A DNA stretch of 8,974 nucleotides from an uncultured Leucothrix sp. (GTDB taxonomy: Bacteria > Pseudomonadota > Gammaproteobacteria > Thiotrichales > Thiotrichaceae), in NCBI GenBank assembly GCA_938004025.1, contig CALKXC010000010.1:1-8974 (forward strand), written 5' to 3'. Position numbers and translations under genes: made by a program. Under the pieces are notes generated by a model. That model made no database searches, was not told the DNA's origin, and was given only the letters and a program-made list of their open reading frames with translations. Shown here in pieces: positions 1 to 6,711 of the stretch (position 1 is its first letter; each line of letters starts with the position of its first letter).

Positions 1-354
1 ACGTTGACGTTGCAAAAGGGCTTCACGAACTTCAATGATTGAGGCGACTTGAGAAGCTGCTTCCCCTGCACTCTCACTGCGAATTGCTTTGCTTACATTG
101 ACACCTTCAAGAATCGTCTCAACAACACCATCCTCATTTGGGATGAATTCAATATCTAGATTGCGGGCAATTTCAGCTAAGGCAGGAAGGTCGTCAAAAG
201 CGCAAGCTTTCTGCTTTGCAGAATAAGCGGTCAGGCGGTATAAAGAACCACTGTCCAGTATGTGCCATGATAATGACTGGGCTAACCTAGTGGCAATAGT
301 TCCTTTACCAGCGCCAGCTGGACCATCAATCGTAATTATAGGTATTTCTTGCAT
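1..354 (-). CDS. cmk: Cytidylate kinase (CMP kinase), N-terminal part, cut by window edge
   Basis: Cytidylate kinase transfers phosphate from ATP to CMP or dCMP in the cytoplasm, feeding pyrimidine nucleotide synthesis. Only the first 118 codons are present; the frame runs open off the left edge, and the family is usually about 220-230 residues. The protein opens MQEIPIITIDGPAGAGKGTI, the standard Cmk start with the P-loop GPAGAGKGT. It is followed by LDSGSLYRLTAYSA, matching the family's LDSGALYR substrate-binding segment, and by the AIRSESAGEAASQVA helix region. The ATG at 354 is chosen because the P-loop sits at the usual distance from it. No strong Shine-Dalgarno is visible; instead a stable hairpin lies directly before the start. 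It follows the second FimV-like gene on the same strand after 118 bp, so co-transcription is possible. The family assignment is very secure. Confidence 0.96.
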   Translation of the reverse strand, partial: MQEIPIITIDGPAGAGKGTIATRLAQSLSWHILDSGSLYRLTAYSAKQKACAFDDLPALAEIARNLDIEFIPNEDGVVETILEGVNVSKAIRSESAGEAASQVASIIEVREALLQRQR

Positions 355-357
355 ATG

Positions 358-398
358 AAAGAGAGCATATTTGCTAAATGCTGAATTATGCCCTCTTT
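358..398 (-). promoter_or_regulatory. Hairpin in the cmk leader abutting the start codon
   Basis: On the minus strand AAAGAGGGCATA (398-387) can pair with TATGCTCTCTTT (369-358) across a 17-base loop. This gives a 12-bp stem whose only imperfection is a G-U wobble. The stem ends three bases before the cmk ATG and covers the place where a ribosome binding site would lie. A second, shorter hairpin, CCTCT-CTTAAA-AGAGG (407-392), uses the same AGAGGG segment and excludes the first. No T-run follows, so it is not a typical terminator. A role in translation control or in mRNA 3'-end protection is inference. Confidence 0.5.
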
Positions 399-472
399 TA
401 AGAGAGGTGACTATTGAACGATGTGTTTTACAGCTTCTGACTTTAGAAAAAATATAGATTTAGCCGTTAACT

Positions 473-1738
473 TTAAGCAGCTTTTTTGATTAATCTATTG
501 GCTTTTCGTTTTTGCAACTCACTTCCACCTTCAATCACTTCCTCCAGAATGGACCGTGCTGAAGCGAAATCAGATACCTCAAGGTAGGCCTCAGCCATGT
601 CAAGTTTAAGGTCCATTTCCAACGTGCCTTCATCGAACATCTTAAATACATTTTCTTCAGGATGTATGTCTGATTGAGCCGCTAGCTTTCCTTCGTAATT
701 TTCTGTTTCGAGTAAGTTACTGAAGTTGTTGTTTTCATCAAAAGGATCTATACCGGATCCTTTCGGAAGGTCCTTTGAAGATTTCTTCTTTCTTCTAGTG
801 GCAATAAGCGTTGTTAGCATTAGCATTAATAAAGCGCCGCCAACAACTGCCATTCCGACTGGTAATTGAAATTTACCTGATAGCAAGCTGATGGTAGATT
901 CATTGCTTGAGTCATTATAAAAGTTTACGCCTGGCTGAGTGTCCTGAAGAAGCTTTTGAAGCTTTTGGTTTTCTTCAGTTAGTAATGCAATTGTTTGATT
1001 AGCTTGCTTGCTGTTGTTGTCGTTATTGGAGAGCGTGCTTTTTGTGTTTGCCAATTCAGCTCTTAAAGCATTTGTCTCTTCTTCAACTAAGCGCAGCTTT
1101 TCTTGAAGAACAACCAACTGATTGAGGTCCTCCGTTTTTATAAGCTTGGGCTCGTTAGTCTTCATCACCTGGGTAAGTCGGATGATTTCAGCATCCAGTA
1201 TTCTAAGTTGCTCATCAGACTGCTTGCTTTCAGCTTCTAATTTCAGCACTTTTTGTTCTAAGCGCTGAGTCTCTCTTTTAAGATTACCAACTTCTTCAAT
1301 CAGGCTTGACCTTTCTGCATCAAGGAAAACTATACGGCCTTTCATTTGCTCAACGGTAAGCTCTGGGGCGCTACGATCAATTAAATCGTTAAGCAGTTCA
1401 TTTTGTTTTTTTGGAGGACTTACTGAAACGCGGTCTTGTGTAATATTATTCCAACGGTCACCCGGTAAAACTAGAGATGAATTTAACTTCAACAGATTCA
1501 TATTTCCATTGAGGAAAGATGATGGATTAGCGGCTACAATTTGATTCATCATCACGAGTTGTGATGACTTAGGGCCCGTATACAACCGGTTTAGTATTTT
1601 GCTAAGCGTGTCATTAGCTTTGACTGGACCATAGACTGAGTCTGCAATCGATGGTTTTGAAATCGCTAGAGAAGCACAAATAAATATAGAGAGCGTAGTT
1701 ATTTTTATGCAGCTAGTATTACGGGTATTTAGTGACAT
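473..1738 (-). CDS. FimV/HubP-like membrane protein (421 aa), second of a tandem pair
   Basis: This is a predicted inner-membrane, peptidoglycan-binding landmark protein of the FimV/HubP family. Residues 1-33 look like a signal peptide. The FimV core/LysM-like segment follows at once (SVYGPVKANDTLSKI at 34-48, then a NPSSFLNGNMNLLKL stretch and VLPGD to about 94). A coiled coil covers roughly 128-268, a transmembrane helix about 294-313 is followed by RRKKK, and an acidic cytoplasmic part ends in the FimV C-terminal helical motif at 374-419 (LDMAEAYLEVSDFASARSIL). The beta-rich domain that precedes LysM in Pseudomonas FimV is absent, and at 421 aa the protein is far shorter than the roughly 900 aa of that homologue. 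The ATG at 1738 has only a weak SD (GCGAG). It lies 150 bp after the larger paralogue, with a candidate promoter between them. In known members the family organises polar type IV pili and chemosensory proteins; the role here is inferred. Confidence 0.85.
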   Translation of the reverse strand: MSLNTRNTSCIKITTLSIFICASLAISKPSIADSVYGPVKANDTLSKILNRLYTGPKSSQLVMMNQIVAANPSSFLNGNMNLLKLNSSLVLPGDRWNNITQDRVSVSPPKKQNELLNDLIDRSAPELTVEQMKGRIVFLDAERSSLIEEVGNLKRETQRLEQKVLKLEAESKQSDEQLRILDAEIIRLTQVMKTNEPKLIKTEDLNQLVVLQEKLRLVEEETNALRAELANTKSTLSNNDNNSKQANQTIALLTEENQKLQKLLQDTQPGVNFYNDSSNESTISLLSGKFQLPVGMAVVGGALLMLMLTTLIATRRKKKSSKDLPKGSGIDPFDENNNFSNLLETENYEGKLAAQSDIHPEENVFKMFDEGTLEMDLKLDMAEAYLEVSDFASARSILEEVIEGGSELQKRKANRLIKKAA

Positions 1739-1795
1739 CTTCTACTCGCTAAACCCATCGCCAATAATTCGTTATTGACTTAGGTATGTTTTATT

Positions 1796-1825
1796 ATTTT
1801 AATAATTAAACGAATCTTGTCACAA
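1796..1825 (-). promoter_or_regulatory. Candidate sigma-70 promoter for the second FimV-like gene
   Basis: On the minus strand, -35 TTGTGA (1825-1820, 4 of 6 consensus positions) and -10 TAAAAT (1801-1796, 5 of 6) are separated by 18 bp. This would start transcription near 1789 and give a leader of about 50 bases. An imperfect dyad TGTTAC-ATT-GTGACA (1832-1818) overlaps the -35. The surrounding 1739-1888 gap is AT-rich, and no convincing intrinsic terminator is seen in it, so readthrough from the operon remains possible. Confidence 0.4.
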
Positions 1826-1888
1826 TGTAACACTATGTCTATTTTCTGCCGCTAAAAACTGACAGACGGTCGCCCTATTGATTTACCT

Positions 1889-3688
1889 CTAGATTATTTG
1901 AGCTTTAAGCTTTTCTGCCGTCGAACGATGCTCATCGTTTCCTTCTTCCTGAACTTCCTCTAATAGCGACATAGCAGCAGGTGTGTCATTAATTTCTGCA
2001 TACGTTTCAGCTAGCAGCAGTTTTAGCTTAACTTCTGTTGATTGATAGGAAGTTAAGGGCGAAGTTTCAATTACTTTTTCAGCACTTGTGTCAACGGAGG
2101 AATCTGTACTGCTTGTACTTGCAACCGCTGTCGCTGCTACAGCCGCAGTAGCAACCATGCTAGGATCTAAGATTGCTACTCTTGAAGGGTCTCTGCGTGG
2201 TGGTACGCGCAGTGTCTCAATGTCAGGTTCATGCAGGGCACTTTCATCGGCCGCGCGGAACACTAACTCCTCTTTCTTAATTTCATTTTGAGACTCTGGT
2301 TTTACCTGCGTATCTGTCTGAGGCACTGTTGTGCTCTGTACTACTTGAGCGGCCGATCTACGACTTCTGGTAAAGAACATCATTAAACTTGTGAAGCCCA
2401 AGGCAAAAGAACCGAGCAGTAAACCCCATAGCGGAAATGCGACGGGCTTTTCGATTTCACTCACAAGGAGTTCTTTTGTTATTGGGCCCTGTAGCAAAGT
2501 TTCAAAAGTACTTGTTTCAGTCAGGGTAATAATGCTCGGTTTTACCTCAGCCTCTTTCTGGACAGACGTTAATGACTCTATTTCTGTTTTTGTGTCGGAC
2601 AAAGCCAGTGTAAGTTCCGCATTTTTATCCCGTAGTGACGTCAGCTCACTTTCTGAAGCACTTATTGATGCATTTGCTTCTTTGAGATCGGACTCAAGCG
2701 TATTTAATAAACTCGTTTGCTCTGCTATTTTCTTATCAAAATCACTATTTAAGTCGGCTACAGCTTTTTGATGTTGTTCATTTAATTCATTAATTTTTGC
2801 TGTTGAATCAGCGGCTGATTGATTAACTTCACTTGAAGCCGTTTGAACCTGTTGATTGAGTTTATCTTCTAGGTCTTGGTAGTCCGACTGCAGTTTTGCA
2901 ACGGCTGTAGCGTGTTCGTTATCAAGAGATTCAGCGCTGGATTTTAGATCTGCAACTGTTTGTTCTAGCGCATTAATTTGTTCCAGCTTCTTCGCTAGTA
3001 ATATTTCATTTTGCTCAAGCTGTTGACTAGCCTCATCACTAACACCTGCTGTATCAGATGCTGACTCTGCTTTTGTCGCTAACAAAGCATTTTCTTTTTG
3101 TAAGCTCTCTAATGATTGCTTTAGCTGTGTGATTTCTGCCTGGGCAGTGTTAAGTTGGCGTGATGTTGATTGATTATCGGAATCTAATTGTTCAATCCTA
3201 GCATTTAATGCTTCACTTTGAGTATTTGACTCAGCTTGTAAACGTCTTAGTTTTAACTGAGCCTCATCTCTTTCGTTTCTAACTTGAGTAAGCGTTTGAT
3301 TCAGAGAACTTGTAACGGAAGCAGCGCTAGCAGCAGGTTGGGATGGTGTTGTAACGGCTGGACTTGGCGCCGAGGCACTACTAGCAGTAGCGCGCGAGCG
3401 GCGAATAGTCGCGTCGCTCGGGAGTGTTAACATCACTCCCTGCTTGACTAAGCCCATATTGTTGTAAATGAAAGCTTGCGGATTTAACCGAAAGATCTCT
3501 CTCATTATTACGTCATCTTCAAAAGGACTAACTAAATAATTTTCATTGACGATACTACTCAGTGTTTCCCCTGCTTTTAGAGGACCATAAAGAGTATCAG
3601 CTTTGGAGACAGCTGAAACTCCCAATAGAATGAAAACTGAAAGAGACAGTTTAACGAGTGGGTAACGACTTAAATTTAAATTATTCAT
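1889..3688 (-). CDS. FimV/HubP-like membrane protein (599 aa), first of a tandem pair
   Basis: The signal peptide (1-30, cleavage predicted after VSKA) is followed directly by the FimV core/LysM-like domain: DTLYGPLKAGETLSSIV at 31-47, then FRLNPQAFIYNNMGLVKQG and a VMLTLP end near 90. LysM-type segments bind peptidoglycan. An Ala/Ser/Pro linker (98-128) leads into a long coiled coil (about 129-375). A transmembrane helix at 416-439 precedes RSRRS, and the cytoplasmic part has an Ala-rich stretch (511-524) and a C-terminal FimV helical motif at 551-599 (VKLKLLLAETYAEINDTPAA). As in its neighbour, the N-terminal beta domain of canonical FimV is absent. The start is 8 bases after the roadblock stop, and its SD (TAAGG) includes that stop codon, so the two are probably translationally coupled. 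It probably links cell wall, membrane and cytoplasmic GTPase components; this is inference. Confidence 0.87.
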   Translation of the reverse strand: MNNLNLSRYPLVKLSLSVFILLGVSAVSKADTLYGPLKAGETLSSIVNENYLVSPFEDDVIMREIFRLNPQAFIYNNMGLVKQGVMLTLPSDATIRRSRATASSASAPSPAVTTPSQPAASAASVTSSLNQTLTQVRNERDEAQLKLRRLQAESNTQSEALNARIEQLDSDNQSTSRQLNTAQAEITQLKQSLESLQKENALLATKAESASDTAGVSDEASQQLEQNEILLAKKLEQINALEQTVADLKSSAESLDNEHATAVAKLQSDYQDLEDKLNQQVQTASSEVNQSAADSTAKINELNEQHQKAVADLNSDFDKKIAEQTSLLNTLESDLKEANASISASESELTSLRDKNAELTLALSDTKTEIESLTSVQKEAEVKPSIITLTETSTFETLLQGPITKELLVSEIEKPVAFPLWGLLLGSFALGFTSLMMFFTRSRRSAAQVVQSTTVPQTDTQVKPESQNEIKKEELVFRAADESALHEPDIETLRVPPRRDPSRVAILDPSMVATAAVAATAVASTSSTDSSVDTSAEKVIETSPLTSYQSTEVKLKLLLAETYAEINDTPAAMSLLEEVQEEGNDEHRSTAEKLKAQII

Positions 3689-3696
3689 AGAAAGCC

Positions 3697-4059
3697 TTAA
3701 AGGATTTTGGCGATACTTTCTGCTGCACGTTTTACATCAAGAAATATTAGACCGAGTCGTGCATTAGGCTTAGCTAATACGGTTACTACGGACTCACTCC
3801 CAGCATGCGTCATCAAGATATAACCGTGATCACCCTTGATAAGGACCTGCTCTAACGTTCCACGTGCTAATTCTTGAGCGGTGCGATCACCCAACGATAG
3901 CATCGCAGCACTCATCGCACCCACCCTATCTTCATCCATTGCAGCGGGTAATAGTGCTGCCATCATTAAACCATCCTTAGATAAAACGGCGGATGCTTCG
4001 ATGTCCGCTGTAGATCCATTTAAGTCACTTAAAATTGAATTAAGCATTTCTGCACGCAT
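3697..4059 (-). CDS. Roadblock/LC7 domain protein (MglB/CvnB-like)
   Basis: This is a single-domain Roadblock/LC7 protein of 120 aa, the usual family length. Diagnostic features are ASAVLSKDGLMMAALLP (22-38, the beta-strand with the S-x-DGL turn), the helix AMSAAMLSLGDRTAQELARG, then EQVLIKGDHGYILMTHAG, VVTVLAKPNARLGLIFLDV and a final AAESIAKIL helix. Homodimeric roadblock proteins such as MglB act as GTPase-activating partners or regulators of neighbouring small GTPases. The encoded COG2229 GTPase two genes upstream is the obvious partner. The ATG at 4059 is chosen because AGGAG (minus strand, 4071-4067) lies 7 bases before it; a second Met at codon 5 is less well placed. The gene sits 24 bases after the 218-aa gene and 8 bases before the first FimV-like gene. 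The fold is secure; GAP activity is inference. Confidence 0.93.
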   Translation of the reverse strand: MRAEMLNSILSDLNGSTADIEASAVLSKDGLMMAALLPAAMDEDRVGAMSAAMLSLGDRTAQELARGTLEQVLIKGDHGYILMTHAGSESVVTVLAKPNARLGLIFLDVKRAAESIAKIL

Positions 4060-4066
4060 GCGTTTA

Positions 4067-4071
4067 CTCCT
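4067..4071 (-). promoter_or_regulatory. Ribosome binding site of the roadblock gene
   Basis: AGGAG on the minus strand, 7 bases before the ATG at 4059. This is the strongest Shine-Dalgarno of the operon. It suggests that this small protein is translated at a higher rate than its neighbours and fixes the start codon. Confidence 0.75.
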
Positions 4072-4083
4072 GTGAAGTATATT

Positions 4084-4740
4084 TTAGTTAAGCACCATTG
4101 GACTGTTTGTGCCGTAGCGACGCTCTAAAGCCCAAATAAGTTGTGTGAAGGCAGGTTGGTTGAACTGTGGCATCCCACCTACTATCAACGTAAAACGATC
4201 TTTTCCGATGTATAAAGGCCAAAAGCCAATTTCACTGTGACCTGAAGCATCAATCAAGCCCCAAGCTCTTTGACGGTAACCTAGGTTACCTTTCAGCACA
4301 TCCTTATGCCGTTTATAAATTGCGGTTAAGCTAGCACTTAAAGCAGCCAACTCTTCGGCAGCTTCATGCGGAAAACCTGAGCTACCTAAGTAAAGTCCCT
4401 GCCCTTCAGCTAGCACTGCACGTCCATCATCCGATAAACTTTGCAGCAATTCAGGCAGCAAACTTTCTAAGCTTCCACTCGGTGCTGTCTGACTATTTTG
4501 CTGGCCATAAATGAACCCAGCATCTTGTAATAAATGAACAAATTCAAGCGTCTCAGTTTCATCACTCAAACCACTGAGTTCTTTAGCCATATCAATGCTA
4601 AATGCTGGAGTCTGATCAACCGTTAATAAGCGGTGCAGAAACTGTCGTCCAAATTCTTCAGTGTCATCTTGAACGGTGTAAAAACTTCCGCCTGGAGTTA
4701 CCCCCATAAATAAATCTTCGCTTGAGGTGTAATCACTCAT
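4084..4740 (-). CDS. Winged-helix plus divergent roadblock-like protein (218 aa)
   Basis: I do not recognise a named family. Residues 45-80 read like a small winged helix (PAFSIDMAKELSGLSDETET, then LEFVHLLQDAGFIYG). Residues about 93-200 look like a second, divergent roadblock fold: SDDGRAVLAEGQGLYLGSSG resembles the DG-turn strand, EEAAELAAL-type helix sequence follows (AAEELAALSASLTAIYKRH), then GLIDASGHSEIGFWPLYIG and DRFTLIVGGMP strands and a final helix, AFTQLIWALERRYG. Its ATG overlaps the GTPase stop as ATGA, so the two are translationally coupled and probably form a stoichiometric complex. The classical roadblock gene follows 24 bases later. A heteromeric roadblock pair acting on the GTPase is a reasonable inference. 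There is no signal peptide or membrane segment. The domain calls rest on pattern reading only. Confidence 0.7.
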   Translation of the reverse strand: MSDYTSSEDLFMGVTPGGSFYTVQDDTEEFGRQFLHRLLTVDQTPAFSIDMAKELSGLSDETETLEFVHLLQDAGFIYGQQNSQTAPSGSLESLLPELLQSLSDDGRAVLAEGQGLYLGSSGFPHEAAEELAALSASLTAIYKRHKDVLKGNLGYRQRAWGLIDASGHSEIGFWPLYIGKDRFTLIVGGMPQFNQPAFTQLIWALERRYGTNSPMVLN

Positions 4741-5282
4741 AATATTTCTGCTCCAGGTGCTAGGGACATCAACATTGCCTGTATCAATAGCGAGACATCA
4801 TCTCGTTTACGTGCATCTATTTCAAAAACGGGCGCTTTAATTTTTAATTGATCTAACCACTGTCGATAATCATTAACGTTGGGAACACGATGCGTGTCCA
4901 TTCGGGTTATACCAACCACTAATTGCTGAGCCTCAATAAATTTCTTAAAGGCCTGAGTATAAAATTTTAGATCTTGCTGTGGATCTTTACGGGAGTTATC
5001 GATGAGTAACACTAAACCGATGCCTCCTTCTGTCAAAATATCCCACATAAAGTTAAAACGTTCTTGCCCAGGTGTTCCGTAAAGGTGTACCCGTTCATTT
5101 TCACTGAGCTTGATCATCCCATAGTCCATCGCTACGGTAGTCGCTGGCTTTCGAGCTTTAGCCATGTCGGAGGCTTGCTCATCAGTGGTCACAATCTCAA
5201 TATCACTTATAGATCTGATGGCGGTGGTTTTTCCAGCCCCAACCGGACCCGTGAATATTATTTTCCGATTTTCTGTACTCAT
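4737..5282 (-). CDS. COG2229-type small GTPase (CvnD/MglA-like)
   Basis: This is a cytoplasmic Ras-like GTPase of 181 aa. With Met at 5282 as residue 1, the P-loop is GPVGAGKTT (12-20), switch I is KPATTVAMDYG (45-55), and the G3 region is VHLYGTPGQERF (65-76) with the catalytic Gln retained at 73 but DTAG replaced by GTPG. The G4 region is GITRMD (124-129) instead of NKxD, and the G5 region is EIDARKRDDV. PTTVAMDYG and GTPGQERFxFMWDIL are hallmarks of COG2229 GTPases, which include CvnD of Streptomyces conservons. A longer frame runs up to 5336, but the start at 5282 is preferred: a G-rich SD precedes it, the upstream gene stops one base before it (TGA-t-ATG), and the P-loop then lies at the usual distance. 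The stop overlaps the next ATG (ATGA). The GTPase role is secure; the effector is unknown. Confidence 0.93.
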   Translation of the reverse strand: MSTENRKIIFTGPVGAGKTTAIRSISDIEIVTTDEQASDMAKARKPATTVAMDYGMIKLSENERVHLYGTPGQERFNFMWDILTEGGIGLVLLIDNSRKDPQQDLKFYTQAFKKFIEAQQLVVGITRMDTHRVPNVNDYRQWLDQLKIKAPVFEIDARKRDDVSLLIQAMLMSLAPGAEIL

Positions 5283-5283
5283 A

Positions 5284-6696
5284 TCACCCCCCCACCAATC
5301 GTTTGAGTAAGCGTGAGAATAAACCTCGTGGGGCATCTTTGGAACGGGGCACGGATTTTTTGGTAATCAATTTTTCAGGATCCTGTTCGATCAAACCTAG
5401 GCTGTTGGTCGCGTTGTAGAACGAAAAAACATAGCGTTGAGGAATATTCAATGATTTTGCAACATCAAATGCATTCATCGATGTTGATGACCATTGGGCT
5501 GCTATTGGCATGGCATGAGGAAAATTTTCCAGTCGTGTCAGGCTGGGCCAATGCTTGAGCCCTACCACTTTCTTTGGGTCTAATGTTCTGGGTAAACCAC
5601 CTTGAGCCGATAACAAAGTAGAAGTCCAAACAAACGCTTCCATGTCGTATAGAGCGGAAGCTTGTTGGGAAATCATATCGTTTAATTCATGAATCTCTTG
5701 TGTGCTCAAGATATGCATTTTGCCGCCTTCACTAATTGTGCAGGACTTTATTAAATCTAAGAATTCATCTTCGTAAATATTAATGCCGCAGAACACTCGG
5801 TGAATCTCAGGCAAAACATAAATTCTTGCTTTAGGGAAATTTAGTAAAACACCTTGTTGGCACTGCCTAGCTAGTCTTATTGCATCTTTTAAACTTGATA
5901 GAAAGAAACTGTCGTCAGTGTAAAAGTCTTTTAGATCAGAATTGGCTGCAATATCGGGTTTATCACCGCAAAGCATTATCGTGCGGCTTTCATTAATTGA
6001 TTTAGACGCTTCCTCTGAAATTTCAGGAGTAGGTTCTATATCCTTAGTTTCAGCTGAAGTTTGTTTATTCTCATGAGTTTCAGTATCTAAGTTAGTAGAA
6101 AGGTCGGGTTGCTTATCTTCCTCTTTTTCTACTTCGACAGTGACAGCCGTATCATTTAATGGTTCATCGTCTGCTAGGTCAGGCGAATCCTCATCCACTT
6201 TCTTAACCAAAGGAATTGCAGCTGCCCCTAGGGATGCAATCTCAGGAGGTCGTTGTCGAGTGGTTTGTACAGGAGGATGGAGTTGATTTGACTCAGTTAA
6301 CCCTAAATCAGTAGGAGGATAAAGCTCCGCGGTTTCGTCAGCGTTAGGCTCAACTCCACTATTAGCAAGCTGCTTTTGTAAAGTTTCAGCAGCATCTAGC
6401 AAAGATCGACTCGTTAGAGGTTTTGCAAGCCAAATAGCGTTCTCTAGAGAAACCTCTGAAATGGACAAGACTAAGGCTGGTTTACCCCACTGCTGATATT
6501 CTTCTTCATATTTCTGTCTAGCAGGAGGGAAATCATAATCTATCAGAACTACGCTTGCCTTTTCTTGCGAGTCTACGCAACGGAAAACGTTTTGGCCAAG
6601 CTTTGCAAAAAAGAAATCTAAAATTGCTTTATTATGTGTTCCCGCATCGTCAAGACAGACGTTTAGTGGGTTATTTTGTTTGGAATTTTCAATCAT
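5284..6696 (-). CDS. Receiver-like / acidic linker / winged-helix-like regulatory protein (470 aa)
   Basis: This is not a named family that I recognise. Residues 10-108 have a CheY-like pattern: LNVCLDDAGTHNKAILDFFF with acidic D16 D17, a central strand VVLIDYD with D53 at the phosphoacceptor position, strand ALVLSIS, and WLAKPL with the K92-P93 pair. The domain is shorter than a normal receiver and may be a pseudo-receiver. Residues 110-240 form a Pro/Glu/Asp-rich linker of low complexity. Residues 238-390 are an unrecognised globular region. Residues about 395-440 (MPIAAQWSSTSMNAFDVAKS, then NIPQRYVFSFYNATNSLGLI) look like a winged helix of the kind found in DUF4388/PatA-like regulators. 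The tail GLFSRLLKRLVGG is a basic amphipathic helix that might touch the membrane. The ATG at 6696 follows a GAAGGTGA SD. It is 15 bases after the 231-aa gene and one base before the GTPase. Confidence 0.72.
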   Translation of the reverse strand: MIENSKQNNPLNVCLDDAGTHNKAILDFFFAKLGQNVFRCVDSQEKASVVLIDYDFPPARQKYEEEYQQWGKPALVLSISEVSLENAIWLAKPLTSRSLLDAAETLQKQLANSGVEPNADETAELYPPTDLGLTESNQLHPPVQTTRQRPPEIASLGAAAIPLVKKVDEDSPDLADDEPLNDTAVTVEVEKEEDKQPDLSTNLDTETHENKQTSAETKDIEPTPEISEEASKSINESRTIMLCGDKPDIAANSDLKDFYTDDSFFLSSLKDAIRLARQCQQGVLLNFPKARIYVLPEIHRVFCGINIYEDEFLDLIKSCTISEGGKMHILSTQEIHELNDMISQQASALYDMEAFVWTSTLLSAQGGLPRTLDPKKVVGLKHWPSLTRLENFPHAMPIAAQWSSTSMNAFDVAKSLNIPQRYVFSFYNATNSLGLIEQDPEKLITKKSVPRSKDAPRGLFSRLLKRLVGG

Positions 6697-6711
6697 TAAA
6701 CACCATCACCT

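Noticed and set aside
2088..2771. Plus-strand open frames of 67 and 126 codons (2088-2291, 2391-2771)
   Set aside because: They lie antisense inside the 599-aa FimV-like gene, are Ser/Ala-rich reflections of its low-complexity coding, and match no family pattern.
3881..4075. Plus-strand 64-codon frame
   Set aside because: Antisense to the clear roadblock gene, with no ribosome binding site and no recognisable sequence.
5064..5306. Plus-strand 80-codon frame
   Set aside because: Antisense to the GTPase gene; its composition is explained by the P-loop and switch codons on the other strand.
5283..5336. N-terminal extension of the GTPase up to an ATG at 5336
   Set aside because: It overlaps the end of the 470-aa gene, gives an unfamily-like 18-residue leader, and the ATG at 5282 has a G-rich SD and coupled TGA-t-ATG spacing.
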